Assembly (NCBI GenBank): GCA_003952965.2
Contig: CM025853.1
Span: 2,820,271 to 2,884,270, forward strand
Direction of reading: 5' to 3'
Source: Morella rubra
Taxonomy: Eukaryota > Streptophyta > Magnoliopsida > Fagales > Myricaceae
Length of the DNA stretch: 64,000 bases
A program made the position numbers and the translations under genes. The notes under the pieces were generated by a model. It saw nothing but the letters and a program-made list of their open reading frames with translations. It did not search any database and was not told where the DNA came from. Positions 12,834 to 24,999 of this stretch are shown piece after piece (positions within the stretch are counted from its first letter, which is position 1; every line of letters begins with the position of its first letter).

Positions 12834-15589
12834 ATGGATCGTCAAACTCCGATTGCATCTTCGCAATCCACAACCCCCAATTTATTTACCCCTGCCTCAA
12901 CGGCTACACCTACAATTGGTGAGATACCAATTATAGATGTAGAGGCACAACAAACTGAGACAAGTGACCCTACCCCCAAAAGAAGAAAGGTTTCCAATCC
13001 ATCCCCGATGTGGGAACATTTCACTAGGATACTACCAGTAGTTGACCCAAACAAACCATTGGCCAAGTGCAACCATTGTGGTCATAAAACTGGGTGTCAC
13101 CACAAAGATCAAGGGACCTCGGCTATGAGATCCCACTTAAAGGCATGTGTAATGTATAAGAGAACTCAAAGTAAATTGGATAGTTCTCAACAGAAATTGA
13201 CTTTTGATATCAAGGGGGCAAGTAGTGGATCAGTGGGAGTGATGAAGATAGACTCATATAATCCCAAGGCTATTAGAGCTTCTATTGCTAAATTTATAAT
13301 TGTGGATGAGCTTCCTTTTAGAATAGTAAGTAAGGATGGGTTCAAGGAGATGATTTATACCCTCGAGCCCCGATTTAAAGTGCCATCTCGAATTACAGTG
13401 ATGAAAGACTGTATGAAACTTTACTTGGAAGAGAAGGCTAGACTGAAGGCTAGTATCTTACTCAATAGACCCCGAGTTTGTTTCACCACTGACACATGGA
13501 CATCAGTCCAAAACATGAATTATATGTCTGTCACTGCACACTTCATTGATAGTACTTGGAACTTGCACAAAAAGATACTTGCCTTCTCTAAGGTGTCAGA
13601 TCATAAGGGCTCGACAGTTGGGATGGAATTGGAGGATTGTATGTCGGAATGGGGGATTGATAGAATCCTTACAATCACTGTCGATAATGCCTCCTCTAAT
13701 GATACAGCCATTGAACATGTAAAGAGTAGACAATTGCTTTTGGGGTTTCGGCCTGGAAAAATAGTTTGTAATCATGATTGTTTGCATATGAGATGTTGTG
13801 CACATATCTTGAATTTAATTGTGCAAGATGGGTTGAAGGAGTTGGATGATTCTGTGGCCAAGGTAAGGAACTTGGTCAAGTATGTTAAGTCATCTCCCCA
13901 ATGGATGGGTTTAAGAAATGTGTAGCGAAGAGGAAGTTTCCCATGAGGGATTTTTGCAGCTTGATGTTCCTACTCGTTGGAATTCAACGTATATTATGTT
14001 GGATGCAGCTGAGAAATATCAGAGAGTTTTTGAGGATATGTTGGCAGAAGATGGAATTCTTATAAGCTTTCTGCGTGAAGATGGGCATGGGAGGAAGGGA
14101 CTGGGTCCCCCTGGATTTGAGGATTGGGAGCGTGTGAGACATTTTACGAAGTTTTTGGCGCTCTTTTATGAAGTGACGGTTCGAATATCTGCTTCAAATA
14201 CGGTGACATCGAACTTATTTTTTTGCAACTTACTAAATTGGTGAGATGCCAATTATAGATGTAGAGGCACAACAAACTAACAATTACCCCCAAAAGAAGG
14301 AAGGTTTCCAATCCATCCCCGATGTGGGAACATTTCACTAGGATACTACCAGTAGTTGACCCAAACAAACCATTGCCAAGTGCAATTATTGTGGTCATAA
14401 AGGGTTCACCACAAAGATCAAGGGACCTCGGCTATGAGGTCCCACTTAAAGGCTTGTGTAATGTATAAGAGAACTCAAAGTAAATTGAATGTTCTCAACA
14501 GAAATTGACTTTTGATATCAAGGGGGCAAGTAGTGGATCAGTGGGGTGATGAAGATAGACTCATATGATCCCAAGGTATTAGAGCTGCTATTGCCAAGTT
14601 TATAATTGTGGATGAGCTTCCTTTTAGAATAGTAAGCAAGGATGGGTTCAAGGACATGATTCATACCCTCGAGCCTCGATTTAAAGTACCATCTCGAATC
14701 ACAATAATGAAGGATTGTATAAACTATACTTGGAAGAGAAGTGTAGATTGAAGGCTAGTATCTTACTTAGATAGGGGGTACTTCACCACTCAGCGTCACT
14801 CACACTTATATGTCTACCTGCATTCATCTATTCAGGGGCTTGTTGCATCTTGCTGTAAGGTGTCAATCATAAGGGTTCGACAATGGGGATGGAGTTGGAG
14901 GATTGCATGTCGAAATGGGGGATTGATAAAATCTTTACAATAACTGTCGATAATGCATCCTCTAATGATACCCCATGGACAACAACAATTTGTTTTTGCA
15001 GCGGTACTTGACCCACAATACAAGGTTATATACTTGGACTTTTGGTTCAAAAAGTCTTTGGGGATGGAGTTAGGTGCAGAGATGACTAGTGTAGTGAGAG
15101 GGACCTTGGATCAATTGTTTATAGAGTATAGTAATGTGGATGGATCATCTAGTAGCAGGAGTGTATCAGCAAGTCAAGGTCAGCTTGAAATGATTGGGTC
15201 ATCTAGTGCACTCATAGATGATCCTCGTTACTTGGAATTCACACAATTTAAGGCGCAACAGAATTTGCTGGATAGCAAGTCTGAAGTGAGAGATATTTAA
15301 TGGAGGATGTTGAACCTAAAGATCCTAATTTTGATATCCTCAATTGGTGGAGAGTGAATGCACCAAAATTTCCCGTTCTTGCACGAATTTCTCAAGATGT
15401 TCTTGCCATCCCTATTACTATAGTGCCTTCAGAGTCTGTCTTCAGCACGGGGGGTCGGTATTAAATTCTTTCCGAAGTTCGTTGGCACCAAAAACGATAG
15501 AGGGACTCATTTGTGCTCAAAATTGGTCGACATCCAAGATTATATATTCTGCTAATGATGATGAGGATACGGAACCTGAAAGTTATTGA
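12834..15589 (+). pseudogene. hAT transposase (BED zinc finger, hATC dimerisation), frameshifted
   Basis: Starts at ATG 12834 directly after a tttcag acceptor (MDRQTPIASSQ...). In order: BED zinc finger (MWEHFTRI ... CNHCGHKT ... MRSHLKAC), catalytic core (CFTTDTWTSVQNMNYMSVTAHF, ITVDNASSND), a frameshift near 13910, then DVPTRWNSTYIMLDA and FYEVTVRIS to 14230. A duplicated copy of the N-terminal part is then inserted (14243-14971). The hATC end follows at 14985-15589 (DPQYKVIYLDFWF; ILNWWRVNAPKFPVLARI; a second frameshift, SSLAPKTIEGLICAQNW). Families of this type catalyse cut-and-paste transposition. This copy cannot make a full protein because of frameshifts and the insertion. Confidence 0.85.
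14243..14971 (+). repeat. Internal partial duplication of the transposase 5' part
   Basis: This block repeats 12921-13705 at roughly 90% identity (shared start AGATGTAGAGGCACAACAAA, shared end near AATGATAC) with many small indels. It sits between the FYEVTVRIS region and the hATC region. It replaces sequence that the right-arm hAT still has. Confidence 0.85.
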
Positions 15590-16264
15590 TGGGACGGAAG
15601 ATCCCGCTAGTTATATGATGGATATAGGTATATACAAAATTTTACATTTCTACTTTCATTTAATTAAAAATTTTTATGAGCTCTGTGTTAATAAATTTGC
15701 TTTTTGCAGAGATAATTTCTAATGCTGCATCGATTGTGGATTCGTAATTCATTAACGTTTGGTTATGTTCTTCATGATACTTTTAAGTTCTAACTTCTAA
15801 GTTCGTATTGTAATATTCTTCTATTTCGAGTTATGTCAGCATACACTATGTTTTTTCGGTTATTGTTCAAATTAAGTCTTGACCACTTTTATTATTATGA
15901 GAAATATTTGGTTATTTTTTCAGTTTTTGTAATGAATTGAGAAATATTCATATGAAGTTCGGGTTGTATATTTTAATTTTTTGATATGTTATTTGTGAAT
16001 TGTGATGAATGATTAATGAATAAGATCTTTACTTTTTGTAAAAAAAAAAGGCTTAAATGGGCAAAAAAATATGGCCCAAAACATTGTCGAATTTCGCATC
16101 CGCTTCCGCTAAGTCTACTTCCGCTTCCTAAGTCCGCTAAGTCTGCTTCCGCTTCCGCTAAGTCCGCTAAGAAAAGCAGAAGCGAAATCATTTTAGCCAT
16201 CCGCTATTAGCGACCGGAGTCGAATGTTAAATTTCGCTTCCGACATGTCCGCTATTCACCCCTA

Positions 16265-18123
16265 GGCGTACCATTCTTATTACCACGGTGGCTACTTAGA
16301 TGTCATCTTATTATATGAGCTCTTTGTTATTACCGGAGGGATGGTGTAAAATAGTTAATCAGCTGCTGAAGAATTTCTGGTGAGGCTTTGAATCCACCCG
16401 TGCTCACCACTTGACGCTTAAGTCTTGGCAATCGATGTGTTTGCCCAAAGCCATGGGAGGCTTTGGTATTCGTGATTTATCTCGGATGAATGTCGCTCTT
16501 TTGGCCCGTCAAAGCTGGAATGTGATTACTGATGAATCATTTTTGTGGGTTTCGATTTGCGAAGCCAAGTATTTGCGTCCTTCTTTTTTTTTTTGGGAGG
16601 TTACTTCTCCTCGGGTGGCTTCATGGGTTTGGCGTGGTATCCTGAAGTTGAGGCCCCATCTTCGCACCATGGTGTGTAGACAAATTAGGGATGGAGAGTG
16701 ACAGCAGTGTGGAAGGATCCATGGGTGATTGGGACGGTGGATTTACTGCCCAAACCACGTTCTGTGGTGCTTGAGCAATGGGAGAATGAAAATGTGAGTT
16801 CCTTGATTTCTCCCATAACCCATCAGTGGGACAAAGATAGTCTTTTCCAAAGGTTTAATCCCTCCCGGATTTTCTTACCCGAGAATATTTACAAGAAACT
16901 GTCTCTCATATACTTCGTATTCCTCTCCAGCTGGATGGTAGCCCGGATCGTTGGGTTTGGTCTCTAGAATCTTCGGATAAATATTCCAGAGAGTCTATGT
17001 ACCGTGCACTCCTCCCTCCTTTTGCAGAAGCAACTAGGCCCCTGCCCATGTCCAAATGGAAATTGCTGTGTTCATGCTAGATTGCGTCATTTGTTATGGA
17101 AGATTGTGTGGAACATTTTGCCCACTCGCTCCCGTATTGATGTGGCTATTCACCGAAGAGTGTTGGAAACAAGTACGTGTCCTCTGTGCGCTGACCAATT
17201 GGAATCGCTGAATCACTTGTTCTTAGATTGCAAGGTTAGTCGTCTTCTTTGGAAGGAGGCCCCTTGGCCCCTGCTTATTGAGCGATTTGCTGATTACCCT
17301 ATTGTTCATTGGATTTCTATCATTTTAGACCCTGGGATCATTGGTATTCTTGTGGCAGAGTACCATCATTTTCAGTTGTATGCTGTGAATGCTCTAGATG
17401 TAGTTTGGTTTGAGAGAAATAGAATAGTTCATGAGTCTTGTGATTGTGAGATGCCGCAAGTGTTAGCGAGACGTCGCCGTGTAACAATGCACCATGTCAA
17501 TGCTTGGCAGCTGCGTCACCAGCATTTATCCCATGAGTGGCACCCCCCTGATCCAGGGGTTATCAAGATTAATGTAGATGTTGCCATTCGTCCTTCTTAT
17601 GCTATGGCAGCTTGTGTTTGTGGCGATTTCCAGTGTCTTTTTCTAAAAACTAAGTTGCTTGATGTAGTGGACCCGTTGGTGGGAGAGGTTGAGGCTTTAT
17701 GGTTGGGTGTTCATATTGCTGCTCGTATGGGCTGGTCTCAAGTTGTTCTTGAAGAAGACTCCTTGATTGTTATGGATTCGGTTGGTAGGGATATTGCTGA
17801 TTGCCCATGGAAAATTGAGCATCTTATTTCTCTGATTCAGTCTTTGTTGAATTCCTCTCCTTCCTACCGGTGTGTTTTATCTCCTCGGTCTACTAATGTG
17901 GCTGTTTACAGCCTTTCCCAATGGGCTGCTTCCCTCAAGGATGAATGCTTTCCAGAGTTTCACGGGCATCATCTGTGGTTTCCTTGGGTTTATGAGGGCT
18001 TTTAGCCTCCTTAGGCGTAATTTTTTGGTTTTGGCTTGTATCTTTTGTTTGTTTTGTTTGGTTTCTTTCTGTTTGACTCTGTTTTTTATGTTAATAGTAG
18101 TGGTTTTGTTGATTAAAAAAAAA
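16265..18123 (+). mobile_element. LINE-1 3' half with RNase H, left arm (LINE-L)
   Basis: Begins exactly at the hAT terminus, so its 5' part is missing. Ends in an A-tract at 18115-18123. Frames 16411-16701 (LTLKSWQSMCLPKAMGGFGI), 16698-16967 (TAVWKDPWVIG) and 17004-18005 follow one another in ORF2 order but need frame changes. The 333-residue last frame carries zf-RVT (LRHLLWKIVWNILPTRSRID; CPLCADQLESLNHLFLDC) and then an RNase H-like domain (WHPPDPGVIKINVDVA; EVEALWLGVHIAARMG; VVLEEDS). This matches plant L1 families with a C-terminal RNase H. An almost identical inverse copy is at 28170-30028. Confidence 0.9.
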
Positions 18124-19429
18124 TGCGCCCAGGTGGATTTCGTCAGCAATCTTTGGCTTCACTACTAACTGTATGCACTTTTTGTTGGAAAACTGAAAAG
18201 CTACGAAGAAGGTCCCCGACGTGCCGTGATCCTTTTTCTTGAGCAACTTAAAAATCGAAAAAGTGGATTTAGGTACAAACGATGCATCCTTTCTTATGTC
18301 TGATTCAAAAATTATACACTTCTGATTTCAGTAGATATTTTCTGCACAAACCAGAGTTTGAACTTTGAGAGAATCTGGTGGATATCAGTCGCTGTTTCCA
18401 GGCATAATGATAAGAGAAGTCAATGTTTGAGTAGCTAGAAAGCAGCTTGATCTTCATCTAAGGGATAAGAGACGCGAAATTTTTTAAAGATTTCCTGTCC
18501 GCGGCACCATCCCAACTGCGTGGATGATAAATGTCCAGACAACCAAAACGCAGGAACTAAAATGCTTCAGCTCAATCATTATGAGAGAAATGACGTGCTT
18601 ATGTTGGCTGGGTAGTTGTGCCATTAATGAGGTTTTCTAGAGCTTATCACCACACATCTGAATTTAGTAGCCAAAAGAAATTTTTTTTTGCCAATCCAAA
18701 TACAGCTTAAGTATATTTTTTTTTTATACAAGAAAATTAGAAAACAAAAGTTCAGACTCGCATCCACACAGGATATATACATACTCTGCTAGGAATTAAA
18801 GTCTACACCTAAGCCTGAAAGTCTTTTATTTTCGGCGGAGACATTTAAACAAGTGTTCTCATTTGATCCGTCAATCATTTACATGTACAGCAGGCTTCCT
18901 TGGGGCTTGGACAACATTGAAAGAGTTCACATGGCGGCTAGTGGGGAGATCTTGGCACCAGAATGGCCCCCAAAATCAGGTTCATTCATAACTCGCGTAG
19001 TTGACGTTGTAGATAATTCCACGCGTGGTTTGGAAGGGGTGCACCGGCTTGGAGTTTATCGACCGTTAAGGTGGGTCCATTTCGGTGGGTCTATCTAGTA
19101 GAATTTCTACTCGTTACCAAAAAAAATATCTTACCAAAAAAAGAAAATTTCCACATATGGGTTGGAAATACATTTTTTTTTTTTTGGAGAATTGTAATCA
19201 ACATTGAGATGAGAATAAAAAACATTAATCTCAGAAATGATTCAAGTAGTGAATAATTAGTTGGGAAGGGACAGAAAACCGCAAAATGAGGTATTTGCCA
19301 AAAACAAATTGATAAAGCTAATTTCAGTCAGTTCCTGCCTTACACCCATAAAATATGAAAATGAGGTCAATGAGGTCAATGATGTCACATTACACTTGGA
19401 AAAGGCTGAGACTTGCTACAGGCTCCAGC
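18124..19429. other. Upstream region of GILT, left arm
   Basis: AT-rich non-coding sequence between the LINE tail and the GILT TATA box. It is repeated in inverse form at 26873-28169. It contains several A and T homopolymers whose lengths differ between arms. No coding sequence is supported here. Confidence 0.5.
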
Positions 19430-19437
19430 TATTTATA
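19430..19437 (+). promoter_or_regulatory. TATA box of GILT-L
   Basis: TATTTATA within CCAGCTATTTATACATGTG, about 39 bases before the start codon at 19476. Start of transcription would fall near 19460, giving a very short leader. The same element is present in the right arm at 26865-26872. Confidence 0.55.
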
Positions 19438-19475
19438 CATGTGCCCCCTATTACTCTATATCCTTTTCAAAACAA

Positions 19476-21341
19476 ATGGCTTCTCAGAACTTGCGCTTCA
19501 TATATGTAATAGCTTGCTTCTTCTTGTCCCTGTTCTTATCTCCTTCTCTTGCCTTCCCTTCATATCCAGGCGATGTCGAGGTCTCAGCTATGGATTCTCA
19601 AAAGGTTAATCTCTCTCTCTACTATGACACTTTGTGTCCATATTGTGCCACTTTCATCGTGAAAAACCTCACAGGAGTCTTCTTCAAGGACCTCATCAGT
19701 ATCATCAATCTCAGGCTGGTCCCCTGGGGCAATGCTTACATCAATAAGTCTAACAATGCCGTTGTCTGTCAGGTGACATTTCACATCTCCATTTGGTTCT
19801 TGTTTGATTACTCATGAGCATCTTTGCTGAGAATGGCTGTTTTAGTGAGCAAGGCAATTTGAAAAGATTTTAGTATGTGTGCCTTCATTATCCACGCATA
19901 CACAGAAACAGAGTTGACTTGACTTCGTAATTGTTTAGTCGGCTCAGAAGTCGGAGGTTTAAACTTTTGGGGGCTGAAAAAAGATGCTGGAAAATTATAA
20001 AATAGAGTTCTGAACCTTCCATATTTTACAGTGTTGTGGTTTACAAGTTAGCCAAAAAAGAATTCCAACAAGATGCGGTGTTATAGTCAGTTCATAGGCA
20101 CGGAGGATGGATTCTCGGAACCAAACGGGGACTGTAGTTGGTTCGATGTAGCTCAGTTTGAAGTCTCTCAGAAACAGTTACATACTTTATTCATTACCTA
20201 TATATGGGCCCTCCATTTTATCGGTTCTCTCTGTTTACCTTTGGAATGTAATTCATTTCTTCCCAGACACTCTATACCCAATGGTTTGGCATCATATCAT
20301 TTACAGCCTCGCAGATGTCCTTCTGCCCCCACATAGTACTGATTGTGACATGCCATCTCTATCAACTGTTGGTCTTTTGATCTAAATGTTGATAAAATAA
20401 ATTTTGCAGCATGGCCCTGATGAATGCATACTGAATGCTTTGGAATCATGTACCATAGACATCTTTCACGACTTGGTAAGACTGCTTTTTTTCTATCCCT
20501 TGATTTAGACATAGCTAACTCTAGTAAAATCCTCTATCCATCCGGAATTCCTAAAGAATTCTATCTTTTTCTAAGTTGCTTTTTCTAATCTTCTGTTTAT
20601 TGTTGTTTCTTTCTACCCCGAAAAGAAAATCCCAGTATTACCCATTATGCATATATTAAATGTTAAGTCCTCTTACAGACATTTCATCTGGTGAATTTTA
20701 TGTTTCAAAGTACCAATATGGAACGTTGTTACCATTATCCATGGAGAATGAAACATACTTGAAGATGATACATGTGGTTCTGGTGCTTCTCAAAATATCT
20801 TCCGTTTAATTCTGTTGTAGAACAAGCATTATGCTCTGATATATTGCTTTGAGTTTCTAGTCATAGAAGGAAAGGCACAGAGACTGGCCAAAGTTGCTTC
20901 GACTCTCTGGGATTCCCAAGAAACCTGTCTTGGATTGCTATCTTATGTGAAATGGAACAAAGGTTGGCATCATGGTTTTTTTTTTTTTTTTTAAATTTCT
21001 GTCAGAGTTCTTATCATGCTATTTTTAGTTACTGTTATACTGGTTATGTTAGAATGGTATTGAGTCTTCACTCCTTTTCCCTCGTGCATTGAATGGTGAG
21101 CTCTAAAAGGACATTGAAATGCAGATTGTGCAAAAATATGCTGAGGAAAGTGCTCATCTCAATCCACCTCATACATTGTGCCATGGGTCGTTGTGAATAA
21201 TCAGCCACTCCAAGAGGTTAGTCCCTAAGCAATCTTTCAACAACCCCCTGCCAATTTCTTTTCTCTTTGTTGCTCACCAAAATATGGTTGTTCTTAATGC
21301 AGAACTATCAAAACTGTCCAACCTATGTCAAGGCATACAAA
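19476..21341 (+). pseudogene. GILT (gamma-interferon-inducible lysosomal thiol reductase-like), left arm
   Basis: Secreted or vacuolar thiol reductase family. Exons: 19476-19772, 20410-20475, 20821-20962, 21125-21216 and 21303-21341, all with GT/AG sites. Starts MASQNLRF with an obvious signal peptide (about residues 1-26). The active site CPYC is at residues 54-57. The GILT signature CQHG-x2-EC-x2-N-x4-C is perfect across the exon 1/2 junction (VVCQ then HGPDECILNALESC). Lesions: an extra base in exon 3 near 20873 (GGAAAGGCAC) that shifts the frame, a scrambled LSGNG site giving a TGA near 20948, and in exon 4 a one-base loss in CATACATTGTGCC that is shared with the right arm. Exon 5 is noisy. 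The open part ends inside exon 3, so as written the protein is truncated. Several lesions are absent from the other arm, so sequencing error is a real alternative to decay. Confidence 0.85.
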
Positions 21342-23150
21342 GTAATGCACCCAAGGTCTGCCAATCACTTGTAACCAAAGGCAACTGAAAAGCCATACCA
21401 TGAATCCTGAACTGATCATATAGTGACAAACCATAAGACTAGATTTCTTACGCCAAAACATTCCAAAGCACGCCAAAACATAATGGTTAACCTGCATGTA
21501 ATTGAAAGCTTCAGGAATATTTTCTCAAACTCAACAAATAAAAGCACAAACACAATTTAAATTAGGAAAAAAAAAAAAAAAAAAAAAAAAATAAAAAAAG
21601 AGGCCAAGGCCAAAACTTTTGTCTATTAAATGACGTTACTGCTTAATACGGTATACCTTTCAAAACAATTTTTTTTACTGTATTTAACATGTCTAAATCT
21701 TTCAATTTTCATATAATGACAAATTAAAAATTGTCATCTGTTGAAATAACCAAAATTGCAGATCTAAGATCCGTAACAACATAACAATAAATATAATATC
21801 CTTTTGACGTTGACCTCCACATATCCCTCATTCTCCTAAAAACATTTCAAAATACATATAGATTCTCTGAACAATAAGGTAAAAACTTTCAAGATGATAC
21901 ACTGAAAATCTTCTAAACATATGATTGCAACATGGGTCTCCATTATAGAAAATCTTTCAGGGATCAACTATAGCACTGGTGTGATTAACAAAAGGATTAC
22001 ATCCTTGCAAATTTAATGTCACCAACTGATATCTCCACATTTCGCACAATTATCCCAAACTCATATTAGTTTATATTGTTCGTCCGAGCTAATGTTATTT
22101 TGCAATTACTCCAAACAACTGCAAGGTGCTTAAGTAAAATGAAATAAAATTTTGGAGAAAAGTCACTTTGCTCCTTAAATTACAGGGTCAGTGTCACTTT
22201 TGGAGTCCAAACTACTAAATTTGTCATATGAGCCTTTGAGCTATCACAATTCATTATTTGGCACTCTAAAAAAATTGACAAGTTAAAATTGTACCATATG
22301 TATTATAATGAGCAATGTGGCATAGTTTTAACGGTAGGATCTTATTTGAGGATATACATTGATGAATCTTGGTAGTTCAAGGGGTCAATATGAAGAACTT
22401 GATAGTTCAGACCCCAAAATGACATTGAACCCGTAGTTTGAAGATGCAAAGTGAAATTTTCCTAAAAATTTCTTCCCCCTTTCTTCATAAATTCTCCAAA
22501 GAAGTTTTAAAACTATAGATAATATATCAATCTTTTTACGTGTAAGAAATTATTGAGAAATATGAATTAGTTCATGATAATGTAACAAACTTTTTAGTCA
22601 CATACAAATGGAAATTTCGTTCTAAATTAAGTTAAATTGCACCTAAGCCCCTATTATTCAAAAAAAAAAACAAAAAAATGCAATCTCCCCATAATAAATA
22701 GCCATTAACTCCCAAATGATTTCGAAAAACCCCCTCCTCACTCCTCTTCTCTAACTATAAATCTAACATGTGATTCTATGGAGTTGAATTGGAGAAAATT
22801 GTTTGCAAATGTAGAGGAAAACTATAATTTTTGGTGTTTAGCTGAAAGCAATACTGTGTAATGGTTACTAACACAAGTCTATTGCATTGTACTGACACTT
22901 AATTGCCCTGCACAATTTATTGATGACGTTGCATTAAATTACATTCACATTAGCATAACACAAACAGACCTCTTTCCCGAAATCATTACCTCATGGAGCT
23001 AAATAATGTAACTCGAACCGAATACAACTTTCAATACCTCAAAGCCCTAGACAATTCCCCAAATTAAGTTATGTTAATGAAACAAGCCCAACCCAAGCCA
23101 AGCCAAAAGCCCATCCAATACATTACAGCCCCCAACCCAGTATCCCTCTC
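21303..23150 (+). repeat. Inner, low-identity part of left palindrome arm
   Basis: Still the reverse complement of 23175-24999, but with many one- to few-base indels and an estimated identity of only 75-85%. Clean anchors remain, for example 22969-23004 pairs with 23317-23354 (TCATGGAGCTAAAT against its complement), and TGGAGTCC at 22201 pairs with 24129. No coding sequence recognised. Contains a poly-A tract around 21570. Confidence 0.85.
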
Positions 23151-23174
23151 TTCCTCCTCCTCCTTTTAGAAGAT
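23151..23174. other. Symmetry centre of the giant inverted repeat
   Basis: Coordinates of paired anchors sum to about 46322, putting the axis near 23161, in CCTCTCTTCCTCCTCCTCCT. There is no recognisable unique spacer. Similarity within about 80 bases of the axis is weak, so the exact turning point cannot be fixed. Confidence 0.6.
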
Positions 23175-24999
23175 ACAGGCTTCTTAGGTACACTGCTTGC
23201 GCTGCTTGGGCTGTATCTCAACATCTCAACATCAACTTAAATTTGGGCGAAATTGTACTCACGGCCCCTAAGATATTTGAAAGTTGCAATTAGGTTTCCG
23301 AGATAACAAATTAGCCATTTAGCTCCATGAGGTAATGATTTCGGGAAAAAGAGGTCCCTCCGTCTCCCGTCATTAATGCTAAATGCTGACATGTCAAATT
23401 AATGCAACGTCAATCCAATCAAATTGTGCCACGGGCCCAATCTAAACGTGTCAGCCTACAAATGCCACATCAGCACTGGTCTAGTCAGCCACTTACACCA
23501 CGTCATTGCTACATCATCCAAGCCTACAAAACACACAAAAAAAAAACCTAATTTCCCCACATACCCATCTCTGCAAACCACCTCTCACATTCTCCTCCCA
23601 AAATCTCAAACTCAATAAAATCCCCACATTTACATTTATAGAACAAAAAACGACGGTAGACAGCCCTCTTTTCCAATCATACCCAGGCAGTAAAGCAATT
23701 TAACATCGACCCAATCAACTTTAACACTATCCTTAGTCCAATTCACCTTAAATTTAAAAACCAAAATTCTCCAATTATTAGACTACAAAAAATTTACATT
23801 ACAATGTAACATAACCATCTCCATCATTCTCCCAATAATTCTACACGTAAAAAATATTTATATATATCTATATTTTAAAACTTCTTGAAATTTATAAAAA
23901 GGGAAAATTTTAGGAAAATTCACTTTCACTTCAAACACGCTTCAATCATTTTGTTCTGAACTATCAATCTTCATATGACCCAGACACCAAGATCATCAAT
24001 AATCCTCAAAAAAACCTACGTTAAAACTACCACATTCTCATATAATACATATGTACAATTTAACTTGTCAATGTTTAGGAGTTCCAAAATGAATTTATAG
24101 CTCAAAAGGCCAATATGACAAATATATGGACTCCAAAAGACACTACCCCTGTAATTAAGAGCAAAAGTGACTTCCCAAAATTTATCATACTTAAACCTGC
24201 ATTTTGGTGATCAGAATTCAAAAATAACATTCGCTCGACAACAAATTAAAACTAATATGATTGAAATTGGCAAATGAAATCAGTTGGACATTAAATTGCA
24301 GCATTAATCCTTTTAATCACCACCACTAAATCCCCTGGGAAAGATTTCTATAATGGTGAACCCATTAACCAATCACTATCGTCTCCCCAGAAATCAAGTA
24401 ATCAATCTTGAAAATTACCCTATTCTTCAGAGAAACTATATTAAATATTAAAATGTTTAGAAATGACAGACAACGGTCAACCGTCAAAAAGGATGATTAC
24501 TTTTCACTTTGTCATGTTGTCACCGGTCTAGATCCCTGCAATTTCTAGGTTATTTCAACAGATACAATTCTTTAAATCTTGTCCATTCATCTGAAACAAA
24601 TTGACAAGATTTAGACATGTCATCAAATACAGTAAAACCAAGACAAAATGTTTTGAAACCCCGTAATACGCGGTTCTAAATCGAAGTAACTCATTAAAAC
24701 AAAAATTGCTCCCCTTTTTGTTTTTTTTTTTTTTTTTTTTTTCCCTCATTAAATGTGTTTGCTCTTTTCAGTTAACGTATGGAAAATCATTCTGAAGCTT
24801 CCAATCACAGCAAGCTCCAACCATATTTGGTGCTTTGAAACATGTTTGGCTTAACGACCTCTAGTCTTATATTTCCCATATATCAAGGTTCAGATCCATG
24901 GATATGCTCTAATCATGCTCTGCTTTACAATATTGCAGACCTGGGTGCACCATTACTTTGTATGCCTTGCAAACATAGGTTGGAAATTTGATAGTTCTG
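23175..24999 (-). repeat. Inner, low-identity part of right palindrome arm
   Basis: Inverse partner of 21303-23150. Compared with the left arm it looks shortened by many small deletions, often in homopolymers. No gene recognised; small open frames at 23424-23703 have no family resemblance. Confidence 0.85.

Larger units (their letters stand above)
10722..16264 (+). mobile_element. hAT transposon, outer end of left palindrome arm (hAT-L)
   Basis: Bounded by TAGGCCTGCAAGTCCGG (10722 onward) and by the complement of TAGGGGTGAATAGCGG (ending 16264). Both ends carry GC-rich subterminal clusters. The left holds CCGG/CCGGTTCCGG-rich motifs with ACGACGTCGT palindromes (10933-10968). The right holds repeats of CTTCCGCTAAGTCCGCTAAG (about 16100-16190). 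It encodes a broken BED-finger transposase. The termini agree only loosely with each other, and the 8 bp flanks (TGAGTAGC, GGCGTACC) do not match. It may therefore be a rearranged composite. The stretch 11150-12780 is non-coding and largely unlike the partner element in the right arm. Confidence 0.75.
16225..21302 (+). repeat. High-identity part of left palindrome arm
   Basis: Inverse copy at 25000-30070. Paired coordinates sum to 46293 at the LINE and 46303 at the GILT gene, so net indel drift is only about 10 bases in 5 kb. The 333-residue LINE frame is identical in both arms. An 89-residue frame differs by one residue (N/D). Remaining differences are mostly single-base indels beside homopolymers. 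Confidence 0.95.
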
